Below are positions 17,739-26,610 of a DNA stretch of 64,000 nt, piece after piece (the first letter of the stretch is position 1; every line of letters begins with the position of its first letter). This stretch comes from [Eubacterium] eligens ATCC 27750 (GTDB lineage Bacteria; Bacillota; Clostridia; Lachnospirales; Lachnospiraceae): assembly GCF_000146185.1 (NCBI RefSeq), contig NC_012778.1, forward strand, positions 999,001-1,063,000, given 5' to 3'. A program made the position numbers and the translations under genes. A model generated the notes under the pieces. That model did no database searches. It was not told where the DNA came from and saw nothing but the letters and a program-made list of their open reading frames with translations.

Positions 17739-20475
17739 GTATATTGTTAGTCTCCTGAAATCAAGGATTTTTCCTATGATTCTTGTGTTTATTATTATGA
17801 TTTCCATTCTTGTACACAGATTATTTGTTCTTCAGATAGTAAATGGAGACTCATATGTAGAGGATTTATCCAGTTCTATTAAAAAGGATATGAGCGTTGT
17901 GGCTGCGAGAGGCCGTATTTATGACAGAAATGGTGTGCTTCTTGCCTATAATGACTTATCTTATGCCGTTAAAATAAGTGATTCAGGCAGATATTCAGAT
18001 AATGCTGTAAAAAATAAAACTATTAATAATTCAATAGATAAAACATTAACTATTATTGAAACGAATGGAGATACTTATTCTAATGATCTTCCAATTATCT
18101 ATAATAATGGACAGTTTTCGTATAATGTTGAAGGAACCTCGCTTTTAAGGTTTTTAAGAGATTCTTATGGAACTGAGTCGATTGCAGCTTTAAGTGATGA
18201 ACAGAAAGCTACATCTGCAGAGAATATGTTTAAATATCTCTGTGAAGTATACAGCATCAATTATGAAGAGTTTGGAATTGAACACTCTTTGATGATGGTT
18301 AATCTTAGAAGATATATGGCTGCCAATTCGTATAACAGATATCTTACATTTATTATTGCAAATGAAGTATCTGACAAGACAGTTGCAGCTATATTAGAAA
18401 ACAGTGATGAGCTTGTAGGTGTTACGGTAGAAGAACAGTATATCAGAAGATATGTCGACAGTGTCTATTGCTCACAGATTCTAGGATATACCGGTACTGT
18501 TTCTAATGCAGAACTTGAAGAACTTGGAGATGGATATGAAAGCAATGATATTGTAGGCAAGTCCGGTATTGAAAAGAGTATGGAAAGTGAGTTGTCAGGT
18601 TCTAAGGGAGAAAAATCAGTATATGTTGATACTGTTGGAAGAATTACAGAAGTGCTTGATGAGGAAGATCCACAGGCAGGACATGATGTATATCTTACAA
18701 TTGATATTAATCTTCAGAAATCTATTTATCATGCAATTGAAGACGAAATAACCAGTATTTTTATGCAGTATTTTACGCCGGGAAATAATAAGATAACATA
18801 TAATGGTTCAGGTGATGTTGATACTATATATATAACAGCTCAGGAAGTATATTTTGCGCTTATTGATAATAACCTGGTTTCTTTAAAGCAGATACAGGAG
18901 CAGAATACAGCTAATGAAGCTGAGATATACAGTCAGTTTGAGACTAAGAAATCAGAGACTCTTTCATGGTTGAAGGATGAGCTTACTTCTGGTGATACTG
19001 CATATGGAAAGTTATCAGAAGAGCAGAAACTGTATATATGGTATATCTATGATCTTTTAAGAAGTGAGAATATATTCAGTCTTGCAAATGTTGATACAAG
19101 TGACAGTGTTTATTATGACTGGATATATGGAGATTCGACAAGTCTTTCACAGCTTCTTACTTATGGTATATCTAAGAACTGGATTAATATGTCATCACTT
19201 ACATCTGAGAAATATACGAGTCTTCAGGAGTCATATGATGCGCTTGTTGATTATGTTATATCAGCGCTTGATTCAGATACTGCATTTTTTAAGAAGATGT
19301 ATAAGTACATGATTAATGCAGGCAGCATATCGGGCAGACAGGTGTGTATGTTATTATATGAGCAGGGTGTTCTTGATATTAATGCTGATGATTCAAAATA
19401 TCAGGCTCTGGTATCTGGAAGCATGGGAGCATATGAATTTATGTCATATATTGTTTCTAATAAAATTATAACTGTTGGACAGCTTGCTCTTAAGCCTTGT
19501 TCTGGTTCTGCTGTTGTAACTAATCCAAACAATGGTGATATTCTGGCACTTGTATCTTATCCTAGTTATGATAATAATAAATTGTCAGGAACGGTTGATG
19601 CCAAATATTACAATTCTCTTGTAAGTGATAATGCGAGTCCGCTTCTTAACCGGGCAACACAGTCATTTATAGCACCAGGTTCTACTTATAAACCTTGCAC
19701 AATTATTGCTGGTATTGACACCGGCATAATATCATCATCTACTACATTTAATTGCTCTGGTGTGTTTGATAAGGTAACTCCTTCACCTAGATGCTGGCAG
19801 AAATGGGGACATGGAAGTGAAACCCCTGTTACTGCAATCAGGGATTCATGTAATGTTTATATGTATAATGTTGGATATAATCTTGCATGCAGCAAAAATG
19901 GTTCGTATAATAGTACTTACGGAACTAATGTATTAAAAAAATATTCTGATATGCTTGGTCTTTCTACAAAGTCAGGAATAGAGATAGAAGAAGGAACTCC
20001 TGGAGCTTCTTCGCAGAATGCAATTGCATCTGCAATCGGACAGGGTAACCACAGATACAGTACACTTAATCTTGCAAGATATGTTACAACTCTGGCAACA
20101 TCAGGAACATGTTATAATCTTACACTTATTGATAAAATAACTGATTATGATGGTAATGTTTTAAGGGATAACAGTGCTGAGGTTAATAATAAAGTTGAGT
20201 TAAGTTCTGATATCTGGAATACAGTTCATACAGGTATGAATCTTGCTGCAGGAACTTATTCAGCATTTTCATCATTGAAAATGTCAATTGCTGCAAAGAC
20301 AGGTACTGCACAGGAAAAAACTACTGATCCTGACCATGCAACACTAATTACCTATGCGCCATATGAAAATCCTGAATATTGTATGGCAGTGCGTATCCAG
20401 AATGGTTATGCTTCAGGAAATGCTGTAACACTTGGTGCAGATATTTATAAAATGCTTTTTAATATTAGTGATTAA
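17722..20475 (+). CDS. mrdA: Penicillin-binding protein 2 (elongasome transpeptidase) with large insertion
   Basis: Class B PBP cross-linking lateral peptidoglycan with RodA and MreC/D. One N-terminal membrane segment (about 14-36), then the pedestal region with VVAARGRIYDRNGVLLA near 55, then the transpeptidase domain with SxxK at S654 (APGSTYKP), SxN at S709 (RDSCNV) and KTG at K859 (AAKTGTAQ). At 917 residues it is about 250 longer than typical PBP2: extra sequence of roughly 260 residues lies between TIDINLQKSIYHAI (about 328) and SAVVTNPNNGDILALVSYP (about 592), at the edge of the transpeptidase domain. Similar long PBP2s occur in Lachnospiraceae. ATG at 17722 is preferred over TTG at 17719. 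Confidence 0.93.
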   Translation: MKEVFEYIVSLLKSRIFPMILVFIIMISILVHRLFVLQIVNGDSYVEDLSSSIKKDMSVVAARGRIYDRNGVLLAYNDLSYAVKISDSGRYSDNAVKNKTINNSIDKTLTIIETNGDTYSNDLPIIYNNGQFSYNVEGTSLLRFLRDSYGTESIAALSDEQKATSAENMFKYLCEVYSINYEEFGIEHSLMMVNLRRYMAANSYNRYLTFIIANEVSDKTVAAILENSDELVGVTVEEQYIRRYVDSVYCSQILGYTGTVSNAELEELGDGYESNDIVGKSGIEKSMESELSGSKGEKSVYVDTVGRITEVLDEEDPQAGHDVYLTIDINLQKSIYHAIEDEITSIFMQYFTPGNNKITYNGSGDVDTIYITAQEVYFALIDNNLVSLKQIQEQNTANEAEIYSQFETKKSETLSWLKDELTSGDTAYGKLSEEQKLYIWYIYDLLRSENIFSLANVDTSDSVYYDWIYGDSTSLSQLLTYGISKNWINMSSLTSEKYTSLQESYDALVDYVISALDSDTAFFKKMYKYMINAGSISGRQVCMLLYEQGVLDINADDSKYQALVSGSMGAYEFMSYIVSNKIITVGQLALKPCSGSAVVTNPNNGDILALVSYPSYDNNKLSGTVDAKYYNSLVSDNASPLLNRATQSFIAPGSTYKPCTIIAGIDTGIISSSTTFNCSGVFDKVTPSPRCWQKWGHGSETPVTAIRDSCNVYMYNVGYNLACSKNGSYNSTYGTNVLKKYSDMLGLSTKSGIEIEEGTPGASSQNAIASAIGQGNHRYSTLNLARYVTTLATSGTCYNLTLIDKITDYDGNVLRDNSAEVNNKVELSSDIWNTVHTGMNLAAGTYSAFSSLKMSIAAKTGTAQEKTTDPDHATLITYAPYENPEYCMAVRIQNGYASGNAVTLGADIYKMLFNISD

Positions 20476-20518
20476 TATGTACTAAAGAAATGATAATATG
20501 ATATGAGAGGTGAATGTT

Positions 20519-21250
20519 TTGGATAATTCAGTAATAATCAAAGGAAGTAAGAATGGAATTACAGTATTTCTTGATGAGGAGATGCCTTTTGAAGAGTTAT
20601 TAGAAAATGTTTCAGATAAGTTTAAAAATGCATCTAAATTTTTTAATAATGCAACTATGGCAATTTCTTTTGATGGAAGAAACTTATCTGCTGAAGAAGA
20701 AAAAAGAATTCTCAATGTGATATCAGATGTATCTGAACTTAATATTGTATGTGTTCTTGATGAAAATAATGATATTAAGTCTGTATACGAAGAAGCAGTA
20801 AAAAAAGCTATGAATAGCTTTAATATTTCTCATCAGCCGGAGAGACAGAAGATTACAGATCCAAAAACTACATGTATGTTTTATAAGGGAACACTTCGTT
20901 CGGGTCAGGTGTTTGAGGCAGACGGAAGTGTTGTTGTTTTAGGAGATGTTAATCCGGGCGGCAAGGTTGTGGCAAAAGGCAGTGTTATTGTACTTGGAAG
21001 TCTTAAAGGCAATATATTTGCAGGTGTGGATGGTAATGAAAATGCATTTGTTGTAGCACTTGAAATGAGTCCTATGCAGATAAAGATAGGTGATATTATT
21101 GCAAGAAGTTCAGATTCAGGAGTTAATAAAATATCTAAAGGTAAGAATAAGTCAAAAATATTAGAACCTAAAATTGCATATGTATATGATCAGAATATAT
21201 ATGTTGAGGATCTGGAGCAGAATGCACTTGATGATATATCACTGGATTAA
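20519..21250 (+). CDS. minC: Septum site-determining protein MinC
   Basis: Inhibits FtsZ assembly away from midcell together with MinD. The protein has an N-terminal FtsZ-inhibiting part and a C-terminal beta-helix (about 120-215) with the family motif TLRSGQVFEADGSVVVLGDVNPGGKVVAKGS split over repeats GDVNPGG, GSVIVLGSLKG and IFAGVDGNENAFV. TTG at 20519 is chosen because AGAGGTG at 20506-20512 is ideally spaced; a GTG at 20510 would overlap that site. It starts minC-minD-minE. Confidence 0.88.
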   Translation: MDNSVIIKGSKNGITVFLDEEMPFEELLENVSDKFKNASKFFNNATMAISFDGRNLSAEEEKRILNVISDVSELNIVCVLDENNDIKSVYEEAVKKAMNSFNISHQPERQKITDPKTTCMFYKGTLRSGQVFEADGSVVVLGDVNPGGKVVAKGSVIVLGSLKGNIFAGVDGNENAFVVALEMSPMQIKIGDIIARSSDSGVNKISKGKNKSKILEPKIAYVYDQNIYVEDLEQNALDDISLD

Positions 21251-21358
21251 TTTAATATGTTTTTATTCTGTTTTATAAAAAAACAGTTGATTTAAGAATA
21301 AAAATCTCGCATAATTAATATATTGCGATTTACTATGAATTATTAATGGAGGTTTAAT

Positions 21359-22171
21359 ATGAGTGAAGTTATAGTTGTAACATCAGGAAAAGGCGGAGTA
21401 GGCAAGACGACAACGACAGCTAATATTGGTACAGGTCTTGCGAAACTTGGAAAGAAGGTTGTAATGATTGATACAGATACAGGCCTTAGAAATCTTGATG
21501 TTGTATTAGGACTCGAAAACCGTATTGTATATAATCTTGTTGATGTTGTTGAGGGTAACTGCAGATTAAAGCAGGCTATGATTGCTGATAAGAGATGTCC
21601 AAAGCTTTTTCTTCTGCCTACAGCCCAGACAAGAGACAAGTCAGCAGTAACACCTGAGCAGATGGTTAAGGTTATTGATGAAATTAAGAATGATCCAGAA
21701 GGGTTTGACTACATAATTCTTGACTGTCCAGCTGGTATTGAGCAGGGATTCCAGAATGCGATTGCTGGTGCAGACAGAGCCTTAGTTGTTACTACACCAG
21801 AGGTTTCTGCTATCAGAGATGCTGACAGAATTGTTGGACTTCTTGATGCGCATGGACTGCAGAATCATGAAGATTTAATTGTTAACAGAATCAGAATGGA
21901 TATGGTAAACAGAGGCGAGATGATGTCTATTGATGATGTTAATGATATTTTACAGCTTAATGTTATCGGAGCTGTTCCTGATGATGAGAATATAGTTGTG
22001 GCAACTAATAAAGGTCAGCCACTTGTTGGGGATGATTCACTTGCTGGACAGGCTTATCTGAATATTTGCCGCAGAATTACCGGTGAGGAAGTTCCTTTCC
22101 TTGATCTTAATGGCAAGGGAGGATTCTTTAAGAAACTCTCTTCATTATTTAAGAGTGATAAGAAGAATTAG
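21359..22171 (+). CDS. minD: Septum site-determining ATPase MinD
   Basis: Membrane-cycling ParA-type ATPase that recruits MinC and is displaced by MinE. The 270-residue protein has the deviant Walker A GKGGVGKTTTTANIG at about 10, VVMIDTDTGLRNLD near 34 and LDCPAGIEQGFQNAI near 120. The C-terminal GGFFKKLSSLFKSDKKN is an amphipathic membrane-targeting helix. GGAGG at 21348-21352 supports the start. The 108-bp gap from minC contains short AT-rich inverted repeats (for example CTGTTTT/AAAACAG at 21277-21294) but no convincing terminator. Confidence 0.96.
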   Translation: MSEVIVVTSGKGGVGKTTTTANIGTGLAKLGKKVVMIDTDTGLRNLDVVLGLENRIVYNLVDVVEGNCRLKQAMIADKRCPKLFLLPTAQTRDKSAVTPEQMVKVIDEIKNDPEGFDYIILDCPAGIEQGFQNAIAGADRALVVTTPEVSAIRDADRIVGLLDAHGLQNHEDLIVNRIRMDMVNRGEMMSIDDVNDILQLNVIGAVPDDENIVVATNKGQPLVGDDSLAGQAYLNICRRITGEEVPFLDLNGKGGFFKKLSSLFKSDKKN

Positions 22172-22217
22172 TATATTTATAATAAGCTGAAAAAGCTTAT
22201 TAAGGGAGGGATTAAAT

Positions 22218-22493
22218 ATGGGATTACTTGATTTATTTAAGAAAAAAGGTTCAAGTGATGTTGCTAAAGACAGATTAAAACTGTTGCTTGTATCTGACAG
22301 AGCTAATTGTTCACCAGAGGTTATGGAAATGATTAAGAATGATATTATAAAGGTCATTTCAAAATATATGGAAATTGATACAGACGGACTTGATATTCAG
22401 ATTACTTCTACAGAATCTGATACTAATAACGGTTCTGTTCCAGCAATTTTTGCTAATATTCCAATTAAGGATATGAGAAATAGCGAAAAGTAA
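22218..22493 (+). CDS. minE: Cell division topological specificity factor MinE
   Basis: Stimulates MinD ATPase and drives Min oscillation in bacteria that have it. The 91-residue protein has the N-terminal membrane-binding/anti-MinCD segment (GLLDLFKKKGSSDVAKDRLKLLLVSDRA) and the C-terminal topological domain (MEMIKNDIIKVISKYMEID). Length is normal. GGGAGG at 22204-22209 precedes the ATG. Presence of minE with minCD, rather than divIVA-dependent MinJ, is the usual clostridial state. Confidence 0.95.
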   Translation: MGLLDLFKKKGSSDVAKDRLKLLLVSDRANCSPEVMEMIKNDIIKVISKYMEIDTDGLDIQITSTESDTNNGSVPAIFANIPIKDMRNSEK

Positions 22494-22506
22494 TAAGGGT
22501 TTTATT

Positions 22507-23667
22507 ATGTTAAAAAAATATAAATTGCGTTCTTACAACTTTATATTAGTTTTTATTTTGATTGTAACATCAGTATTTGCACTGGCTGTAGTTAATAGTG
22601 CCAATAGTGCATATACATTGAAGCAGGGAGCAGGTATTGCAATATCGTTTATAATAATGATTATTGTTTCATTTATTGATTATAATTGGTTATTAAAGTA
22701 TTACTGGATATGGTACGTAATAGTTAATATCATGCTTATAGGTGTTCTTACAGTGTTTGGTCATGGATCGCATGGAGCTACCAGATGGTTTAAGATAGGT
22801 CCGATACAGTTACAGCCTTCTGAATTTTTAAAGCTTGCGCTTATTTTACTGGTTGCAAAACTTGTTGCAGCAAATAAAGAAAAACTTAATTCAATTAAGT
22901 TTCTTTTATTAATAGCATGTCTTACATTGTTTCCTATATTACTTGTTGCATTACAGCCGAATCTTTCTACAGCTATACTTTTATCTCTTATTGTTATTGC
23001 AATGCTTTATTGCTCAGGAGTAAGCTATAAGATTTTTGGAATTGCAATTCTGATTGCAATTCCGGTTTTATCAGCATTTTTGATATATGTTGTATCAGTT
23101 GAACACCCAATCCTTATAGAGGATTATCAAAGAAAACGAATTGTTGATTTTATTGAAGGTAAGTCAGAAGAAGTTGATATGAATGATGCAGGAACATATC
23201 AGCAGGCATATGCTGTTCAGGCAATTGGTTCTGGTAAGCTTACAGGAAAAGGGCTTAATAACAAGGATACTTCATCATTAAAGAATGCGGGATATATTGC
23301 AGAAGCACAGAATGATTTTATTTTTGCTGTAATAGGTGAGGAATTAGGTTTTACAGGAAGTTGTATTACAATTTTTTTATTGTTTCTGATAGTTATTGAG
23401 TGTATAATAGCAGCAGTGAGGGCTAAGGATTTTGGAGGACGGCTTATATGTTGCGGGGTGGCAATATATATAGGCTTTCAGACATTTATTAATATAGGTG
23501 TTGTTTCATGGATACTTCCTAATACGGGAGTTCCGTTACCTTTCTTTAGTTGTGGTATCACATCTTTACTTACATTATTCATAGCTATGGGCATTGTACT
23601 CAATGTAAGTCTGCAAAGAAATGTTGAAAGAGATGATGACATGTTTGCAGATGATTTCAGAGGATAG
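22507..23667 (+). CDS. rodA: SEDS peptidoglycan polymerase RodA/FtsW
   Basis: Lipid II-using glycan polymerase with about ten membrane segments across 386 residues. Family motifs: GATRWFKIGPIQLQPSEFLKLALIL near 88, LQPNLSTAILL near 148 and the C-terminal NTGVPLPFFSCGITSLLTLFIAMGI near 340. RodA is preferred over FtsW because it shares a gene series with mreBCD and PBP2, its expected partner; sequence alone would allow either. AAGGG before the ATG, 13 bp after minE. Confidence 0.9.
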   Translation: MLKKYKLRSYNFILVFILIVTSVFALAVVNSANSAYTLKQGAGIAISFIIMIIVSFIDYNWLLKYYWIWYVIVNIMLIGVLTVFGHGSHGATRWFKIGPIQLQPSEFLKLALILLVAKLVAANKEKLNSIKFLLLIACLTLFPILLVALQPNLSTAILLSLIVIAMLYCSGVSYKIFGIAILIAIPVLSAFLIYVVSVEHPILIEDYQRKRIVDFIEGKSEEVDMNDAGTYQQAYAVQAIGSGKLTGKGLNNKDTSSLKNAGYIAEAQNDFIFAVIGEELGFTGSCITIFLLFLIVIECIIAAVRAKDFGGRLICCGVAIYIGFQTFINIGVVSWILPNTGVPLPFFSCGITSLLTLFIAMGIVLNVSLQRNVERDDDMFADDFRG

Positions 23668-23707
23668 CTTTTATACATTTTAATTTATACATTAGGGGGA
23701 AGCTTTA

Positions 23708-24103
23708 ATGAACATTGGTTTAATAGCACATGATTCTAAGAAAAAGTTAATGCAGAATTTCTGTATAGCATATAAGGGTATTCTTAATAAGAATCAGCTT
23801 TTTGCTACAGGTACAACTGGAAGACTTATTGAAGAGGTTACTAATTTGTCAGTGCATAAGTTTCTTGCAGGACATCTTGGTGGTGACCAGCAGTTATGTG
23901 CACAGATTGAACATAACCAGATTGATCTTGTTATTTTTCTTAGAGAGGCAGAGAATCCTTTAGCACATGAACCGGATTCTGATAATATATGCAAACTTTG
24001 CGATATGTATAATATTCCATTGGCCACTAATCTTGCAACAGCAGAATTGCTTGTTAAATCTCTTGAGAGAGGCGATATGGAATGGCGTGAAATTTATCAG
24101 TAG
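23708..24103 (+). CDS. mgsA: Methylglyoxal synthase
   Basis: Converts dihydroxyacetone phosphate to methylglyoxal and phosphate, a bypass of lower glycolysis under phosphate limitation or sugar excess. The 131-residue protein has IALIAHD-like IGLIAHDSKK at the N terminus, ATGTTGRLIEE near 37, the catalytic-Asp segment AGHLGGDQQLCAQI near 58 and LREAENPLAHEPD near 81. GGGGGAAG precedes the ATG. It is the last gene of the + strand block and is followed by a bidirectional hairpin. Confidence 0.95.
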   Translation: MNIGLIAHDSKKKLMQNFCIAYKGILNKNQLFATGTTGRLIEEVTNLSVHKFLAGHLGGDQQLCAQIEHNQIDLVIFLREAENPLAHEPDSDNICKLCDMYNIPLATNLATAELLVKSLERGDMEWREIYQ

Positions 24104-24120
24104 AATATTAATATTAAATA

Positions 24121-24164
24121 AAAGGCGATATTCTGACACATAATAGTGGAAGAGTATCGCCTTT
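24121..24164. terminator. Bidirectional terminator between convergent mgsA and recombinase genes
   Basis: AAAGGCGATA (24121-24130) pairs perfectly with TATCGCCTTT (24155-24164) around a 24-nt loop. T-rich sequence follows on both strands (CCTTTTAT on +, CCTTTTATTT on -), so it can end both the mgsA transcript and the recombinase transcript. It sits exactly at the switch from the all-plus to the mostly-minus block. Confidence 0.8.
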
Positions 24165-24173
24165 TATATGTTG

Positions 24174-25223
24174 TCAGTCTTTTCTTAACTTGACAATGTT
24201 TCTTGCCGAACGCTTGTTTTCTTCTACAATCTCTGCATAATGCTTTCGTGTAGTATTAACATCCTTATGCCCTAAAACATCAGCAACAAGATATATATCC
24301 TGGCTTTCCTGATACAGATTAGTACCATAAGTACTTCGAAGCTTATGAGGGGTAATATGCTTTACAGTTGTAACAGTCTGGGCATATTTCTTAACAAGAA
24401 GTTCAACGGATCGCACACATAGGCGCTTCTTTTTGGCTGATATGAATAGCGCATTCTCATGTCCTTCATCAGGTGTTAAATTCTTTCTTTCTTCAAGATA
24501 ATTAAGCAGTGCTTCACGGACTTCGTCACCAAAGTATACAAAGCTTTCAGAGCCACCTTTTCTTATAACTCTGATTCTGTCATTATCAAAATCTACATCA
24601 TTAATATCTAATCCAACACATTCTGATACACGGATACCAGTTCCGAGCATAAGTGTAAGGAGAGCCAGATCACGCGTCTTAAGCTTTTCATGGCTTTGGA
24701 GCTGTGTTTTGGTAAGCTTATTGCCAGATTCCACATTATCAAGAAATTCAGCTACCTCATTAGGCTCCATTCTTATAATAGCTTTTTCATGAATTTTAGG
24801 CATATCAACTTTTATAGTCGGATTCAAACTGATTATTTCATAACGGCAGTAATATTCATAAAAACGTCTTAATGCACATAATTTACGCTTGGCAGCACTT
24901 TCTGAGTTAGTTATATCACGGCCGTTCTTTTTATATAACTTTACATGTCGTAAGTATCTGGTTATATCTGTACCATCTATCTTTTCTAAATCTGATGGTT
25001 TAAAGTCTTTCATAGCATATGAACTGAACTTAGGTATGCATTCAATGAGAAATTCAAAGAAGCCTTTAATATCCATTGCGTAGGCAATCTTAGTTCTTGG
25101 CTGCTTATTAAATTCCAGACTGTCAAAATACTGTGTACAGAAATCAGGTAATATATCAAGCAAGTCATTAAGCTTTTTCTTGTACTTGATGTTTTGTTGT
25201 TCGGTGTAGGTTTTTTCAGCCAT
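24174..25223 (-). CDS. Tyrosine recombinase, XerS-like
   Basis: Site-specific DNA recombinase of the phage-integrase family, 349 residues. The N-terminal SAM-like core-binding domain spans about 20-135; the catalytic domain carries Arg198 (GTGIRVSE), Lys222 (RKGGSE), His293/Arg296 (PHKLRSTYG), His319 (LGHKD) and nucleophile Tyr329 (RKHYAEI). Length and N-terminal part resemble single-recombinase XerS proteins more than the ~300-residue XerC/D, which suggests chromosome dimer resolution rather than a mobile element; no excisionase, cargo or att repeats were seen nearby. GGAGG seven bases before the ATG at 25223 decides the start. A dif-like palindrome lies 34 bp upstream. Confidence 0.85.
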   Translation of the reverse strand: MAEKTYTEQQNIKYKKKLNDLLDILPDFCTQYFDSLEFNKQPRTKIAYAMDIKGFFEFLIECIPKFSSYAMKDFKPSDLEKIDGTDITRYLRHVKLYKKNGRDITNSESAAKRKLCALRRFYEYYCRYEIISLNPTIKVDMPKIHEKAIIRMEPNEVAEFLDNVESGNKLTKTQLQSHEKLKTRDLALLTLMLGTGIRVSECVGLDINDVDFDNDRIRVIRKGGSESFVYFGDEVREALLNYLEERKNLTPDEGHENALFISAKKKRLCVRSVELLVKKYAQTVTTVKHITPHKLRSTYGTNLYQESQDIYLVADVLGHKDVNTTRKHYAEIVEENKRSARNIVKLRKD

Positions 25224-25251
25224 TAAGAATACCTCCATATATAAAAAATAC

Positions 25252-25289
25252 TAATCACTTCGTTAAACCTGACTTTAGCGAAGTGATTA
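25252..25289 (-). terminator. Helicase terminator; also a dif-like palindrome
   Basis: A 16-bp stem with one mismatch: TAATCACTTCGTTAAA (25252-25267) and TTTAGCGAAGTGATTA (25274-25289) around CCTGAC. On the - strand it is followed by GTATTTTTTA, a good intrinsic terminator 30 bp after the helicase stop. Its inner part (25257-25284) has 11-bp arms and a 6-bp centre, like a Xer recombination site; see findings. Confidence 0.75.
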
Positions 25290-25318
25290 CTGCATGGATA
25301 ATTATATTCTGCTATCTC

Positions 25319-26464
25319 TTATTTTGCAACTAATTTTCCCTGATAGAGCTTCTTAGTGACTATATTGATATGAAATGCTTTCTGGTATGATTTAATCTTG
25401 TTAAGTTCATTATCAGTTATAATTGATATACACGTTCCTGTGTTCCCATTACGTCCACAGCGTCCACATCTGTGAATATATTCCTTATTGTCCTCAGGAA
25501 GGTTTACATTAATTACTGTATCAATATTATCAATCTGAAGTCCTCTGGCTGCTATATCTGTTGCAATAAGAAGCTGAATCTTTCCACTTCTGAAATTCTC
25601 TATTGCAGCTTTCTTGGCTGAATTATCTTTATTACCGGCAATTGAAGCTACATTGTAATGATGATATTCAAGCTTCTGAAGGGATTCTTCCAGATCATAC
25701 TTGGAATTAACGAATATAATTGCTTTCTCTGGTTTAACAGCTTTAATAATCTTTCTTAAAGTTTCAATTCGTTCCCTTCTGTCAGAAATAACGCTTATAT
25801 GCTTGATTGTAGAAGGAATCTGACTTGTATTACCAGAATTACTGTTAATATCAATGAATATTGGTTTGAAACACAAAGTATTAGTTCTTGTCTTCTTATC
25901 TACGCTTGCAGAAAATAAAAGAACCTGTGTGAACTTCATTAAAGACTTTCTAATTGCTTCTACATCCTGAATAAATGTCTTATCAAAGAGCTTGTCTGCC
26001 TCATCTAGAACAAGAGTCTTAACCTCATGTACTTTAATCTTCTTGTTACTTATAAGCTGATGTATGCGGTTAGGTGTTCCGATAATTATTGCAGGCTTAT
26101 TAGATTTAATAGAATCAATCTGTCTTGATATATTCACATCTCCTATTAATGCAACAGATGAAAATGTATTATCCATATGTGCAAAGATATCTTTAAGCGT
26201 ATTATTGACCTGTATTGCAAGCTCTGCTGTTGGAACAAGAACAACGGCCTGAATATTATGAGTATTACTCTTTAATCTGTTAATAATCGGGATAAGATAT
26301 GCAAGTGTCTTACCTGTTCCGGTTGATGAACAAGCTATAATATCGCGGTTGTCCATTATATGCTTATACGTCTGACGCTGTATTTCGGTCATATCGACGA
26401 TTTTATTATCTGCAAGATAATCTGATACACCCTGAGAGATAGTCTCTATATCGCTAAATTTCAT
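25319..26464 (-). CDS. DEAD-box ATP-dependent RNA helicase
   Basis: Unwinds short RNA duplexes, for example in ribosome assembly or RNA decay. In 381 residues: Q motif region MTEIQRQTYKHI near 22, motif I SSTGTGKT near 46, Ia VVLVPTAELAIQ, Ib GTPNRIHQL, motif II VLDEADKLFD near 155, motif III LFSASV, motif IV IIFVNS, motif V TDIAARGLQIDNI and motif VI HRCGRCGRNG near 335. It stops shortly after the helicase core, with no RNA-binding extension, so it is a minimal form; substrate unknown. AAGGAGA precedes the ATG. It ends in the hairpin at 25252-25289. Confidence 0.94.
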   Translation of the reverse strand: MKFSDIETISQGVSDYLADNKIVDMTEIQRQTYKHIMDNRDIIACSSTGTGKTLAYLIPIINRLKSNTHNIQAVVLVPTAELAIQVNNTLKDIFAHMDNTFSSVALIGDVNISRQIDSIKSNKPAIIIGTPNRIHQLISNKKIKVHEVKTLVLDEADKLFDKTFIQDVEAIRKSLMKFTQVLLFSASVDKKTRTNTLCFKPIFIDINSNSGNTSQIPSTIKHISVISDRRERIETLRKIIKAVKPEKAIIFVNSKYDLEESLQKLEYHHYNVASIAGNKDNSAKKAAIENFRSGKIQLLIATDIAARGLQIDNIDTVINVNLPEDNKEYIHRCGRCGRNGNTGTCISIITDNELNKIKSYQKAFHINIVTKKLYQGKLVAK

Positions 26465-26543
26465 AGTTAATCTCCTTATAAATAAATTATTAAATATTAA
26501 GTTATATTTACAGCCATTTCGCTATCAATAAATTTTAACAAAA

Positions 26544-26584
26544 ATGCAGTGAAAAGTCCAATATTAAGTAGCTTTTCACTGCAT
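26544..26584 (-). terminator. Terminator after the LysM gene
   Basis: ATGCAGTGAAAAG (26544-26556) pairs perfectly with CTTTTCACTGCAT (26572-26584) over a 15-nt loop; on the - strand TTTTTGTT follows, giving a standard intrinsic terminator 27 bp after the LysM gene stop. Confidence 0.85.
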
Positions 26585-26610
26585 GCGGGAAATGTATATG
26601 CAATTAGATA

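Noticed and set aside
20510..21250. GTG at 20510 as minC start
   Set aside because: It would lie inside AGAGGTG, the best ribosome binding site, which fits the TTG at 20519 instead; kept as an alternative.
24174..25223. Integrase of a prophage or integrative element
   Set aside because: No attachment-site repeats, excisionase, relaxase, structural or cargo genes nearby, flanks are housekeeping genes, and the protein resembles XerS.
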